From positions 124,001 to 188,000 of the forward strand of contig CAJNYU010000502.1 in assembly GCA_905331475.1 (NCBI GenBank): 64,000 nucleotides of DNA, in the 5' to 3' direction. This document shows positions 1-10,371 of this stretch, piece after piece (within the stretch, counting starts at the first letter, position 1; each line of letters begins with the position of its first letter). This DNA is from Rotaria socialis. Taxonomy: Eukaryota; Rotifera; Eurotatoria; Philodinida; Philodinidae. A model generated the notes under the pieces. That model was not told the origin of the DNA and did no database searches. It worked only from the letters and a program-made list of their open reading frames with translations. Position numbers and translations under genes: made by a program.

Positions 1-1944
1 CTCTCTCACGTAGCCAATGGCATAGTAAACCAGAAAATACTTGGTTATCAAATTTATTACCTTCACCATCACCATCATCATCATCATCAAATCGTTCACC
101 ACCACCATCTGTAGTCATGGTTATATTGGATGCTGTAAGCGATTTGCAAGCACGTCGAGCATTACCACAAACGCTATCCTATTTGAGATCTCAAGGTTTA
201 TATGTTTTTCAACGCCACACAATTGTTGGTGATGGTACATTTGCAAATATTGTTCCTATGTTATTTGGCCAGAAAGCAACTAGCTTTCAAAACCCAAACA
301 CGAATGATAGTCGATATGAATTCATTCGAACAGAAACAAGAGTTGATTCAAAAACTAAAAAACGCTATCAAGTTAAAAAGATTATTCACTACCCCGGACC
401 ATTTGATAATTATCCATTTATTGTAAAAAATTTTTCTCGATTAAATTATACAACTTATTTTAGTGAAGAATGGCGTGACAGTGCTTTTTATAATTTAAAA
501 AATGGTTTTCGCCAAGTACCAACTGATTATTATCTACGTCCGTACTGGTTAGCATTGTATGAAACAATGTCTTATAGCAGATATCCGGGAAATTCGAATC
601 CTAGGCCATGTTATTTAAATAAATTATTACATCATTTATCATTAAATTGGCTTGAACAATTTTTAAGTATACATCATAAAACATTAGATTATCCAACGTT
701 TGGTATTATGAAAATGAATGAAATGAGTCATGATTATTTAGAAAGACTTTTTTGGATTGATTATGATTTAAAAAGCTTTTTTGAAAATTTAGTTCAAAAA
801 AATTTATTAAATAATACAATATTAATATTCTGCGGAGATCACGGTCATCGACAACATCGTATACGACTTACACGTATTGGTGGTTTTGAAGTTAAATTGC
901 CATTTTATTCAATGCTATTTCCAAAATCATTTGATAAACAATTTCCACAAGCTATGAAAAATTTAAGAGACAATGAAAAAAGTATGTAAATGCTCTAAAC
1001 CAAGTTTATTTATTAGCGACATTGAATTCAAAGAGACACTGCCTGTTCCTCTAAGGAAGGTCTTTCTGAGAGAGAAAAACGCAGTTTATTTTGCCATTTA
1101 CTTTTTGAGTATCTAATGAGACTAAAAAAAACAATCAGCTTGTTCTCTAGTTTGTAAGCTTTTCATCTTTACCTTCACACCACTTTTTATATTTGAACTA
1201 TAAATTCAAATTGTATTATTATATTTAGTGTTAACATCTTGGTGGGATGTTTACGAAACATTAGCAAATATTCTAAAGATGGTAGAACAACCATCTATAT
1301 TTGATCCTCTTTTAGTCGATTGGAAGCCGACAACCTCGGGTATATCACTATTTCATCCTATTCCCGAACGAAATTGCTCAGCAGCTGGTATACCCGGTAA
1401 ATAATTATTCTCATTTGTCTAAATTTCAGCTTCTGTTTTCTTAGAAAAATATTGTCCATGTTCACGCAGTACACCACTTGATACAGCATTACCTGTGATT
1501 AAAGAATTAACACTAGCTAGTATTAATCATATAAATAATGTAAAATTAAAGTTACATGCACATTTATGCCTTCCACTCGAACTAAAAACAATTATTAGAG
1601 CTGAAGTCGAAAAAGTATCCATCACAAAGAAAGTCGATAATCAAACTACAAATTTTACGCATTCTTATACGGTACTTTTCGAAGTATCACCATCCGGTGG
1701 AATATTTGAAACTCGTCTTCTGCATCATGAAAAAACGGAAAAAATTGAAGTAAATAGTGATATTCTACGTATTAATCTTTATGGCGAGACATCCGCTTGT
1801 ATTCAAGATAAATATGAATTACGATCATTTTGTTATTGTATTTCATATCATCAAAAACTAAAAGGTGAACTATCTACGGCTCTTATGACACAATCTACAT
1901 CTAATATTACTATTCTCAATTCGACAATAACAATAAAAAACTAG
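1..1944 (+). CDS. DUF229 (sulfatase/alkaline-phosphatase-fold) protein, 5' partial
   Basis: Three exons read as one protein: 3-981, 1229-1396 and 1430-1944 (TAG). The donors are GTATGT at 982 and GTAAAT at 1397; the acceptors are TTTAG at 1228 and TTTCAG at 1429. The frame is already open at base 3, upstream of the first in-window Met (117), so the start lies before the window. Family signatures are VVMVILDAVSD (the metal/nucleophile-region motif), then KMNEMSHDYL, then ILIFCGDHGHR, then ISLFHPIPERNC and AAGIP at the exon 2/3 join. This order is typical of DUF229 proteins, which adopt the alkaline-phosphatase superfamily fold. The substrate is unknown. About 85 C-terminal residues after the last motif look like a normal family tail. 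A low-complexity Pro/Ser stretch (residues encoded at 60-110) precedes the catalytic domain. I am confident of the family, not of any activity. Confidence 0.85.
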
Positions 1945-2754
1945 ATAAAAGTCTAACAATATTAATATAATGGATTTACACATTCATATATGTCGCTTTG
2001 AAAATGTTTTGATCGCTGGCGATCATTTTTTGTTATTCTTATTGTAGCAATAAAGAAAGAGTTAAGGAATGATCTTTTATAATACTGAACTTAGTTTAAT
2101 ATTTCATCTACCATAAATCAATGACAATATAATAATAGTAAAATAGAAGAAATAAATAGTTGCTCATGTAAATGCATGGAATGACTCAAAATGAATAATC
2201 AATTTAATTACGTCTTGACCATTGAGACAACATTAAATAATTTATTAAAACAAGTTTATGCTACAGTATTTTGTTTTGAATGAATGAATTTTTATTATTA
2301 TACCGGAATATTCTTTCAAGGAATAAATATCGACCTAAATGGTTAATTGGAGAGCATAATCTTGAATTTAGACGGGTGTGGGTATGGGTTAAGATAACAT
2401 AAAGCCACATCCGTACCCATTCCAAGTTTTACTTCTTGCACTATCTAATATTTGGCTAAGCCATTATATTAGATGTAATTTGACAAATTACACGAAATAA
2501 TCGTTATGTCAGCAAATTTCTAAAAGAATCAAGAATAGTCTCCTGGAAGTGTTTAAAGAAGTTTTCGACAAGCTATCACTATTTATAAAATTTAATAAAA
2601 TAAAACTAAAAATATTTTTTTGCTATATATGTTGATTTGATATTTTCAGAGTTTTTGTTGAGCCCTAATGGTATATTAAGCAAGAGTCAACCAGGTACAG
2701 TGGCAACTTATTGATAAAAATTGTACTAATTCGATAGACACACATAAACTATGT
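1945..2754. other. Intergenic, AT-rich, contains one copy of a dispersed repeat
   Basis: No coding exon could be supported. The first 400 bases hold the repeat described separately at 1961-2362. A GT-rich/AC-rich imperfect palindrome lies near 2373-2425. Confidence 0.6.
1961..2362 (+). repeat. Dispersed repeat, copy 1 (pair with 11291-11535)
   Basis: Bases 1961-2150 match 11291-11500 in the same orientation at roughly 90% by eye, for example around GCTGGCGATCATTTTTTG and TTTCATCTACCATAAATCAA. A second block (about 2329-2362, around GTTAATTGGAGAGCATAATC) matches 11503-11535. In copy 2 the two blocks are adjacent, so copy 1 carries about 170 extra bases or copy 2 has a deletion. Each copy lies just beyond the 3' end of a gene (DUF229 here, the mucin-like gene at copy 2). 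No terminal repeats or target duplications were found. Confidence 0.8.
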
Positions 2755-3696
2755 TCATAAGATTGAGAATCGTTGAACTCGATGGTTTCCAAAATCGACC
2801 ACATAAAGATGACCTTGATTGTCGAAGGACAATCCACCGCATCCATCAAACTGATTCGGTCCATTTCCTTGACCGTTTCCACCTACCAACACACTCCCCC
2901 CAGTGCTTCCTTGAGGCCATCGGATTACCCGATGGTTCTCCCAATCTGCTACATATACTGTAATCATGCCGTCGATCAAAATTCCTTTCGCATACCGCAG
3001 TTGATTCATTTCATTACCCATGCCGTGACCACCAGCTACTATTGAACCTTCTTTAGCACCTTCTTACCATTTCATCACTCGGTGATTATAGTCATCTGAA
3101 ATATACAAAGAGTGATCTCGATCGATAAAAAGATGAGCCGGCCAATTCAGTTGATCGTTTCGGTTTCCTATCCCATGTCCACCAGCTACTACAGTTCCTT
3201 GTGAGTCAGCATGTGATCGAAAGCGTCGAACCTCGTGTCTCACGAAGTCAGTAACATACAAAAATCCATGATCGTCCATGGCCAAACCGAAGCAGTCGAT
3301 ATTGTCGACGAGAATTTTTCCCCTTTTCCCTCCATGACGAGGCCAACGAACCACACGTCGATTCCTCCAGTCGCAGATGACAAGAGTATCACTAGATCGA
3401 TCGACAACTACATCAGAGGGATAATGCAATTGGTGCAATTCATTTCCACACCCATTTCCACCGGCGACAACTTGACCCTGTCTGGCTCCGAGTGGCCAAG
3501 CCATAATGCGCTGATTGTCACCGTCTGCCACATAAATCGTGAAATCATCGTGCACATACAACCCACGTGGATGGTCGAGTTGATTTAATTCTCTACCTTT
3601 CCCATGACCACCAGCCACAGTGGTACCCTCAAGTGACCATTTAACCGATGGCGCGAGAGCAACATCTGTCCCACGAGCTGGTGTGACTAAAATCAA
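2755..3696 (-). pseudogene. NHL-repeat (beta-propeller) protein with an in-frame stop
   Basis: Reading leftwards from an acceptor (GATTTTAG) at about 3697, the frame encodes serial NHL repeats, each with the pattern VAGGxGxGN..QL..P......D...YVaDw.NhRVmkW. Five to six repeats are visible, ending in NHRVQRFSIL and a stop near 2755. At about 3061-3063 one TAA interrupts the frame between HRVMKW and EGAKEG, where related repeats have a Lys/Val codon. The frame is the same on both sides, so a single base change explains it. No intron fits the break. NHL proteins of this type are very abundant in bdelloids and are usually secreted or membrane-anchored; their roles are unknown. The 5' part is unclear: an open frame at 3697-3911 has no NHL features and no obvious signal peptide. 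It could be a dead gene or a recent nonsense allele. Confidence 0.75.
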
Positions 3697-5405
3697 TTAG
3701 GGATAAGATTTTTTTCTATACAAGGCAAAGACTTTTCAAATACGGGTTCTTTTGCAACATCCACTTGGAAAGAGTCGCGCAACATTTTGCTCGTAATAGT
3801 AATCATCCTTTTCGCGGTTACCGTATGTTCAATGCCAATGCTACCTAGTGCATGAAACCTTTTCAACATGAAAACATCTGAGCTATCATGAGATGTTGAG
3901 TATTTACTCAAGTATCTTAAATATCAGTGAATGATTCAAAAATAGGCAAAACGATCTTGTCATAATACTAAGTAAAATTATCGGCGTATTTTCGAGTGGT
4001 CGAAATCAGACAAGGAGAATTTACTTTAAAAGTAACAGATGTGATTCCGATATTATATTCGCTTGTTACCCTTAATTAACACTTCAAAGTTTCATAACAC
4101 TATTTTGCAGAGTAACCGATATAACGTATCGTGTCAAATCAATCGAAAAATATATATAATACTTATATCATGTTAATAATATTAAAACACTCAACAATTC
4201 TTCAATGAAAAGAGTTGTATCTGAAATATAGATGTTGTGTTAGAGATATTGTCTTAGAAAGATTCTAGACAGAAAGAAAAAACAGTTAGCACATTAGAGA
4301 GAACAAGTTAGATAAGCTGAGCGTGATAAAGCGTAACAAGTTTCACTCTTCCACTTGCGTGATTCATATCATCATGAAGATGAAAACAAAGAATCTGAAA
4401 CTATTTTCAAGTATGCTGATCATTAAGATCTGGCGATGTTACATATTTCATCACTAACCGGTCAACTCAAGCAGAACCCTTGGTGAGATATTAGACACTC
4501 GAGACATGCAAACGACAGATAGATGTTTTTCATTGTGCATTTTGCTACAAGATAATGTGATATATAAATGACAACTCGGCGGTATCAGAGTTGTGTGGAT
4601 ATCAGCATACTGTCAGAGTTTTTTCTTTTAATAGATAAACGCAACTTTTTTAGTCTGCTTCAAGCGCGTCTTTTTTTCAAACATGCACTCTAGATATATG
4701 ATAAGAACATTAAATTTAATCATTTAAATCAATTGAATTAGGTTGTATTCAAATCCAGGTCTAACAGTCCGGCCTGGATACGGCCAGTTCCGGGTACTTC
4801 CGTTGACTTTGTGATAGCAGTATTCTGGTTGGAAATTTTTCTGATTTTTTTCCGGTGATTTCAAATCAATTCCTGCCGTAGAGCACCAGAATTTGGCAGG
4901 AATCCGCCGGAAAAGTCAGACCTTATTTTTGACCGGAATACTGCTTCCATGTTCCAGCGATTTCTCATGTTTTCCTGCAGGGTATGGTGAGTTCCCCGCA
5001 TATTTCCTGGAGTATCCCACGGGATTCGGTGGCCGGAATGTTCGACGTGGGAACACGAAGAGCTCAAGACTTGACGAATGAGTGCATGAATAGATGCGAA
5101 AACTAATTGTAAATCTTTGAGAGGTACTAAAATAATCGTATTCTAACAGATACTAGTTTCGCTAACGAAAAACAATCTGTGGCAATTTCATTGAAAAATT
5201 AGCAATCATTCTTTCTTATTGGTTGCAAATTCTAGTTGAGAACATTTTAGATCTTTCATTTGCTGGAAAATTTCTATATGATTACCTAGTTAGTCTTCTA
5301 TTTATAACATGTAACCGTTCATTATTATTCTGGCATTATCTGCCGATTATTTTATACACTCTCAATGAAAATAAACCCTTATTTCAAGAGGAATAAGTAA
5401 AAATA
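3697..5405. other. Region without a supportable gene
   Basis: Mostly AT-rich. A 73-codon open stretch at 3697-3911 on the minus strand could be the 5' exon of the NHL gene but has no recognisable domain. Bases 4750-5060 are clearly GC-richer than the flanks and contain the foldback listed separately. Confidence 0.5.
4815..4948. repeat. Imperfect foldback in a GC-richer island
   Basis: The left arm (about 4815-4878) and right arm (about 4898-4948) pair in reverse complement: GCAGTATTCTGGT with ACCGGAATACTGC, the CCGGAAAA/TCAGA blocks, and AATTCCTGCC with GGCAGGAATC across a loop of about 20 nt. The surrounding block (4750-5060) contains repeated CCGGAAT/CCGGCC words and differs in composition from its neighbours, which suggests an inserted element. 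I could not define its ends or a target duplication. Confidence 0.45.
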
Positions 5406-6152
5406 TCACTTACATGAGCTGTTTTCATATGATGCTGTCACCGTTGGCAATATATTGTTAGTAGCCGTTGCTGATAGTTCATTTTCTTCATTATCAAGTT
5501 CTATTAAATGTACGAGATATGAGCCATTCGATTGTTCCAAAGGATCGCTCTTCACTCGAAATTGTGAACCCATTGGTAAGACTATTTCTTCTTCGTTCTC
5601 AAATTCGGTATATCCGGAGACTTTCCTACCGTTTACAGCCTCAATAAGAAAAAGAGTTGAATTTTTTTCTTTTCCAATAAAATTTTTAATGACGTTGACC
5701 GACGACGAACACGAATTAACACTCCACCATGTCACTATTTGGTTTCTAACAAAACTCCTACCAATATCAAGAGAAATTCCTCTCCATAGTACTTCTTTGA
5801 CAGTTGGCAACTTGCGTAGTGCCTCATCGAATAATCTCAAATATGGAAACCATATTTTTAATGCTTGACGATTTTCTGATCGTAATGCTTGGTTCAATAC
5901 ACGATACAATGCAGTATCACCCCATTCCATTGTATAAATGTAGATAGCAGCCGATTCATCACGTGTTAATCCATGCTCGGATGGAAAATGACAATATTTT
6001 TTAGCTGTTTTTATATAGTATGGTAGTTCATCGATTTGAGACACAATTGATTCTAGGGCGTTTTCGATAGGAACACATTTTGCGCTGCGAAAACCATATA
6101 CAGGTGTAAGTCTTTTAAATGAAGCATCAATATCACCAAAACGATTCATCAT
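5406..6152 (-). CDS. NAD(P)+--protein-arginine ADP-ribosyltransferase (ART, R-S-E class)
   Basis: A single open frame of 248 codons from ATG at 6152 (a second ATG follows immediately) to TGA at 5406. It carries the three motifs of the arginine-specific ART family in order: LWRGIS (Arg, about residue 125), WWSVNSCSSS (Ser of the S-T-S motif, about 145) and FENEEEIVLPMG with the catalytic E-x-E (about 190). The family transfers ADP-ribose from NAD+ to arginine side chains. ARTs of this kind are numerous in bdelloid rotifers and their targets are unknown. No signal peptide is apparent. The stop codon overlaps a strong donor (T followed by GTAAGT at about 5410), so the gene may continue into a further exon that I could not find. 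Start choice is uncertain, because bdelloid ARTs can carry upstream exons. Confidence 0.85.
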   Translation of the reverse strand: MMNRFGDIDASFKRLTPVYGFRSAKCVPIENALESIVSQIDELPYYIKTAKKYCHFPSEHGLTRDESAAIYIYTMEWGDTALYRVLNQALRSENRQALKIWFPYLRLFDEALRKLPTVKEVLWRGISLDIGRSFVRNQIVTWWSVNSCSSSVNVIKNFIGKEKNSTLFLIEAVNGRKVSGYTEFENEEEIVLPMGSQFRVKSDPLEQSNGSYLVHLIELDNEENELSATATNNILPTVTASYENSSCK

Positions 6153-6339
6153 GCACGTGGAGTTTTCTTAATTTAACGCTGAAGGCTGTATGATTATTAT
6201 CGACTTCAAGCGATTGATACAAGATGTTTCTAACCTGTTTTCTGTGATAGGAAGTAATAAGACAACAACAAATTTTAACACTATTTCTTCAATCACTTCC
6301 ACTTAACCCTTAGAAGACTTAAACAAAGGATGAGGGCGG
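6153..6339. other. Short spacer between ART gene and foldback element
   Basis: No feature recognised. It is likely to include the promoter of the ART gene if 6152 is the true start. Confidence 0.4.
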
Positions 6340-8075
6340 ATAAGGCCAGGTTGCGCCCCTCCCCCACCCTCAGATTAGCATCATTTCTATCAGCTATTAA
6401 TCAGAGATCGTTTTCGATCACTTTTTTCAACTTTGTTTTCCGAAAATCGACATTGACAATTTTTTTCCCTGGGATACCCAGCAGGTATCATCGACAACAA
6501 AATTTGTTATTTCACGCGTCAAAGCCACACTGTAAAAAAAATCCGTAGAATACTAAACCCAAAAAGGGTTGATGAAAGTGCAGCGTATAGTAAACCCTTT
6601 TCCCGTTTTTGAAAATTTTCATAAACCCTTAAGGGTTTAGTATTCTACGAATTTTTTTACAGTGCAGACGCAGTTGTATATTTGAGGGTACTGATTACAA
6701 ATATCGTAATTAGAAGTGTCAAAATTATTTTGCTTCCGACGTAGCTGAGACCACTCGATGGACACTATGTTTCGTGATTTGGGCCCTCATCGAATAACCA
6801 CACGATGAAATTGGATGAAAAATAATTTCCTCTAACTCATAATTTTGAGTTCTGTTCGAATCTGAATTTTTTACATCGAAAAACTCTAGCGCATGGATAA
6901 AAATACAGGGATTCTGGGGTAAAATTTGACCCCTTCTCGTCATATTTATCTACCTAGATAATGAAGAAAGTCTTGCCGCAACGTCAAATTTTGATCATAA
7001 GCGTAGTTTTTCAAGCTCTATCGACTGGATATCTTAAAAATAATAGCAAATTTGTGAACAGGGTGAAAAGTTAAGAACACGATTAATTTCTATAATATTG
7101 CTATAGGGGACAACCGCCACTAAAATATATATGATCATGATATCAACAGATATTTAGCTCATCTTGTACAGCTTAATTAACTGTACACAGAGTAAAAAAA
7201 TGATGGATTTCTGCTCTTTCTTTCGACTCACAAATTCGCTTTACAAGATCTTTGAGTCGCTGCAAGGAGGTAAAATTTCACATAAATTTTTAAATCGAAA
7301 GAAAGAGCGCAAGCCAATTATTTTTTTAATGTGTGCACAGCTGATTAAGTTCTGCAAGATGGGCTACATATAAGTTGATTTCACGATCTCATATATAATC
7401 GTAGCTGTGGTCCCCTACAGCAAATACTATAGAAATTAAATAGTATTCTTAACTTTTACCCTGTTACACAACTTTTCTAATATTTTAAAGATCTCCAGTC
7501 AATATAGCTTGAAAAACTACCCTTATGATCAAAACTTGACGCTGTGGCAAGGTTCAATTCACAACAAACTATTAAATGAAAAACTGATGCATTAAACAAA
7601 CGATCAATTTTTATTACCGAATCGTTATCGATTTTTCCTAAAGGTTTGTTTTTTCGGTGTCAAAGGTTCAGATTCGTGAATAACGCAACATTTTCGATTA
7701 GTAAATATATTTTCTACTTAATTTATAAACAAATGCTATTGTATAACAGTCTCAACAATGAAAAATAGTGTCCACCGAGTGGCCTCGGCTACTTCGGAAG
7801 CAAAGTAATTTTGACACTTCTAATTACGATATTTGTAATCAGTACCCTTAAATCTACAACTGCGTCTGGCTTTGACTCGTGAAATAGCAAATTTTGTTGT
7901 TGATGATACCTGCTGGGTACCCCAGAGAAAAAATTGTCAATGTCGATTTTCGGGAAACAAAGTTGAAAAAAGTGATCGAAAACGATCCCTGATTAATAAC
8001 TGATAGAANGTTTGAGCGTATGTTGGGGGGGGGGGTGCGGGTTGGTACCCCCCGGCATCCCACAAAAACACGATT
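6340..8075. repeat. Long inverted repeat (foldback), about 1.7 kb
   Basis: The left arm (about 6340-7240, which includes a nested 137-bp MITE) and right arm (about 7280-8075) are reverse complements with scattered differences and small gaps. Matching blocks include CTATCAG..ATTAATCAG, TGACAATTTTTT, GTACTGATTACAAATATCG, TTTTGATCATAAG.GTAGTT and GCTCTTTCTTTCGA. The loop is about 40 nt near 7260. The arms have diverged too much to be a recent assembly artefact. The right side continues into another inverted pair (8076-8335). No transposase coding remains. It is probably a non-autonomous DNA transposon or a decayed foldback. Short open frames inside it are not genes. Confidence 0.8.
6528..6664. 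mobile_element. 137-bp MITE nested in the left foldback arm, TSD 'CA'
   Basis: Terminal inverted repeats of about 32 bp start CACTGTAAAAAAAATC and continue GTAGAATACTAAACCC; the right end is their complement, ending TTTTTACAGTG. The dinucleotide CA flanks both sides (6526-6527 and 6665-6666). The opposite arm of the foldback (near 7866) reads GCGTCTGGCTTTG, the complement of an uninterrupted AAAGC-CA-GACGC, so it preserves the empty target site. This fixes both ends exactly and gives a 2-bp duplication. The CACTG terminus with a short TSD is reminiscent of CACTA-like DNA transposons, but the superfamily is not certain. A degraded partial copy (GGGTTTAGTAT) lies near 8205. Confidence 0.85.
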
Positions 8076-8335
8076 TTTACCGAGAAACTTGAAAATTGAT
8101 TTTTTACCATTTGTGGATGCTCCAACATGTCCTCTTTCAGAATATATACAAGCTTTTTAAGAAAAGGTTAGCCTTTAAGAGATTTCTCGGAAACACGACA
8201 GTAGGGTTTAGTATATTTTCGAATAAATCCCTTAAAATCAAACTCGTTTTGAAAAGTCGGTATATATTCTGAAGGAGAAGACTTTGGAGCATTCATCCAT
8301 GATAAAAATCAATTTTCCGTTTTTTTTCGAAAAAG
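8076..8335. repeat. Second, smaller inverted repeat
   Basis: Bases 8080-8150 (CGAGAAACTTGAAAATTGAT onward, ending TCAGAATATATAC) pair with 8261-8330 (GTATATATTCTGA onward, ending in CG) in reverse complement. The roughly 110-nt interior holds a fragment resembling the TIR of the 6528 MITE. It abuts the large foldback and may be the outer part of the same element whose left counterpart has been lost. Confidence 0.65.
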
Positions 8336-8733
8336 TCAACTTTTTTGAAGAGAGGGGACCCTGACGTGCGTGCCATTATAATTCACAACAAATTAATTCG
8401 AGCCAGGACATTGAATCTAACAATAAGATCGATTCGGATCTGATAGGTTCCGTTATCGGATTCATTTACCTAGGAAATTCGTGATAAAGAAGTAAGTAAA
8501 TTTATTTACTTTTACAGTCGTTCAAATAAGTCTAAATCAAGTAAATAAATTCATATTTTCAATTTCAAAATTACTTATGATTGTACAAATTGTTCCACCA
8601 ATCCTGATTTAGTTCATACTAAAATGTGTCGCACTTGTTCTTCTTCAATGCATATGGCGGCACATTTTTCTGCAACACGTGAGACATGTTCTGAAAAGTG
8701 GGATCCGAAAAATCACGAGTTTTCTGTTTGATT

Positions 8734-8879
8734 TAGGGGTGTCAATTTACAGTTTATTTAATTTAAATTTAATTTCGTGAAAAGTTAATTTAATTTTAAA
8801 TTTAATTCTATAAAGCTAAATTTAAAATTAATTTAATTTTTTCTCATACAAAAACTTAAATTTAAATGTGACACATCTA
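8734..8879. mobile_element. 146-bp hAT-type MITE with perfect 8-bp TSD
   Basis: The ends are TAGGGGTGTCA on the left and TGACACATCTA on the right. The interior is very AT-rich and self-complementary (runs of AATTTAA words). The 8-mer GTTTGATT flanks both sides (8726-8733 and 8880-8887). An 8-bp duplication together with a TAG/CAG..GGTGTC terminus is characteristic of the hAT superfamily. It is non-autonomous, with no coding. Confidence 0.88.
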
Positions 8880-9222
8880 GTTTGATTCCAGCCGATAATA
8901 CCTGTCCTAGAGAACATATAAGCTCGTTATGTTGAATAGTTATTATCGTTGTGAAATATCCCAGGGCAATGATTACGGTGTCCGTAAAAGCCAAAACCGA
9001 TTACGTGTACTGCTGTTTCTAGCAGTGTACAACCGGGCTTGTTTGACCTGGGATGTTATTTGACTGTGTATAGACTGAAAGCGCTTATGTGCCAATTTTT
9101 TACCACTATCGAACATTTTAGATGCATTGTTTGAGTAGCCAACAGTGTTCAAAAACTAATAATTGAGAGTCTTTAATCTGTATTGATTTTATTACTGCTA
9201 TAGTTTCTATATTCCTACAGGT

Positions 9223-9257
9223 CGGGGGGGGGGGGGGGGGGGGGGGGNNNNNNNNNN
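9223..9257. other. Poly-G run and 10-N gap (assembly artefact)
   Basis: About 25 consecutive G bases run directly into ten Ns. This looks like a sequencing or gap-filling artefact, and adjacent sequence on either side may not be truly contiguous. Confidence 0.85.
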
Positions 9258-9370
9258 CACCCAGCGCCTTGGTCAATATGAACTTTACCGTAACACGTAT
9301 CGTAAATATCGTTTTTAATTTTATCAAGCACGCATCTATGAGACACTGAAAAGGAATCACGAGTTCTCAC

Positions 9371-9449
9371 CAAGGGGGAAACATCGTGCTTTGAGTCCTC
9401 AAAGTACCTCAAAGTACTTAAAGTACAAAAGTACGATGTTTCCCCCTTG
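9371..9449. mobile_element. 79-bp hAT-type MITE with perfect 8-bp TSD
   Basis: Inverted termini CAAGGGGGAAACATCGT and ACGATGTTTCCCCCTTG enclose a short centre with repeated AAAGTAC words. The 8-mer GTTCTCAC is duplicated exactly on both sides (9363-9370 and 9450-9457). The terminus resembles that of the larger element at 52549-52802 (CAAGGGGGGAAAAG), so the two may be mobilised by the same transposase family. Confidence 0.88.
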
Positions 9450-9457
9450 GTTCTCAC

Positions 9458-10371
9458 TCAATCCATGATCAAGCAAGTCATGGCGACGGGTGCTACTTGT
9501 ATCAGTCTTTTATTAAATGAGCCGGAGTATTAAATAACAGCCCTAGTCGAACATCTTGTAAGTTAACTCTTGGTCAAGATCTTGGGTACAGATAAGTGAA
9601 CAGATCTTGAAAATTTAGCTACAGTATAGTATGATTATCTTGTACCGAGATTTCATTACAGATATCTTAGGTAAGAATCCATAAGATTTTGGATGACGCA
9701 TTCTGAAAGCATGTTTTGATATTTTTTCAATTTATTTTTGTTATTCCTGTCCCGAATAACTCAAGCAAGTCAGATGTTGAGATCTGACTGACTTTAGCTT
9801 GGTTCGATATCCGTCAGAGCAATTTAGGGTAGTCCTCTCTCGATGATCGATCGAGATCAGTTTTCTCTTGAATAATCAATAATCGAGAAATAGTTTAGAG
9901 AAACATCTGAAAAATGATGTTTCGTATGTTCCATCATGTTGCTTATATTCAGCTCTGTATAAATAAAAAACGACCTGGGTACATACAAATTATCTTTTTA
10001 AGATCTTGATAAGAACTTACTTACCGGTCCCAATATGTTCAGATCTTGTTGACAAGAAGTTTAACTAGAGATGTGCCCGCAACCAAATTATTACAATAGC
10101 AAGAATAGATTGAAGTATAGTAAAGTATTAAATCAATTTATTCCAGTGAATCAAAAGCCTAAAAGCCAGACCGAAAAAATTGGTCCATATGAAACTCTGG
10201 TCGGCAACCTTTTTTCACGCCGCCAATATTCGATGCAAGTTTGAGTATATATATCACTTTGCCATATTTTGATCAGATCAAAGTCTAATGTTAATTAAAT
10301 TGCTAAGGGCCTAGAAGTATCGAATCAAATTGTCAGTTATATTTCATATTTGATTCGAGTCCCATCACAAC
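9458..10371. other. Intergenic, no feature recognised
   Basis: AT-rich sequence between two transposon insertions, with no open frame or splice structure that I can support. Several AAGATCTTG-like words recur at 9580-10050 without forming a regular array. Confidence 0.5.

Noticed and set aside
3693..3911. 72-codon frame upstream of the NHL repeats as a confirmed 5' exon
   Set aside because: No signal peptide, domain or convincing donor joining it to the NHL exon, so left as a possibility only.
4861..5081. Two overlapping frames in the GC-rich island
   Set aside because: Composition-driven openness on both strands; no domain, no splice context.
7164..7373. 69-codon frame near the foldback centre
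   Set aside because: It falls in the loop and inner arms of the inverted repeat and shows no conserved protein features.
9118..9457. Open frames with poly-Pro across 9223-9257
   Set aside because: Created by the poly-G run and Ns.
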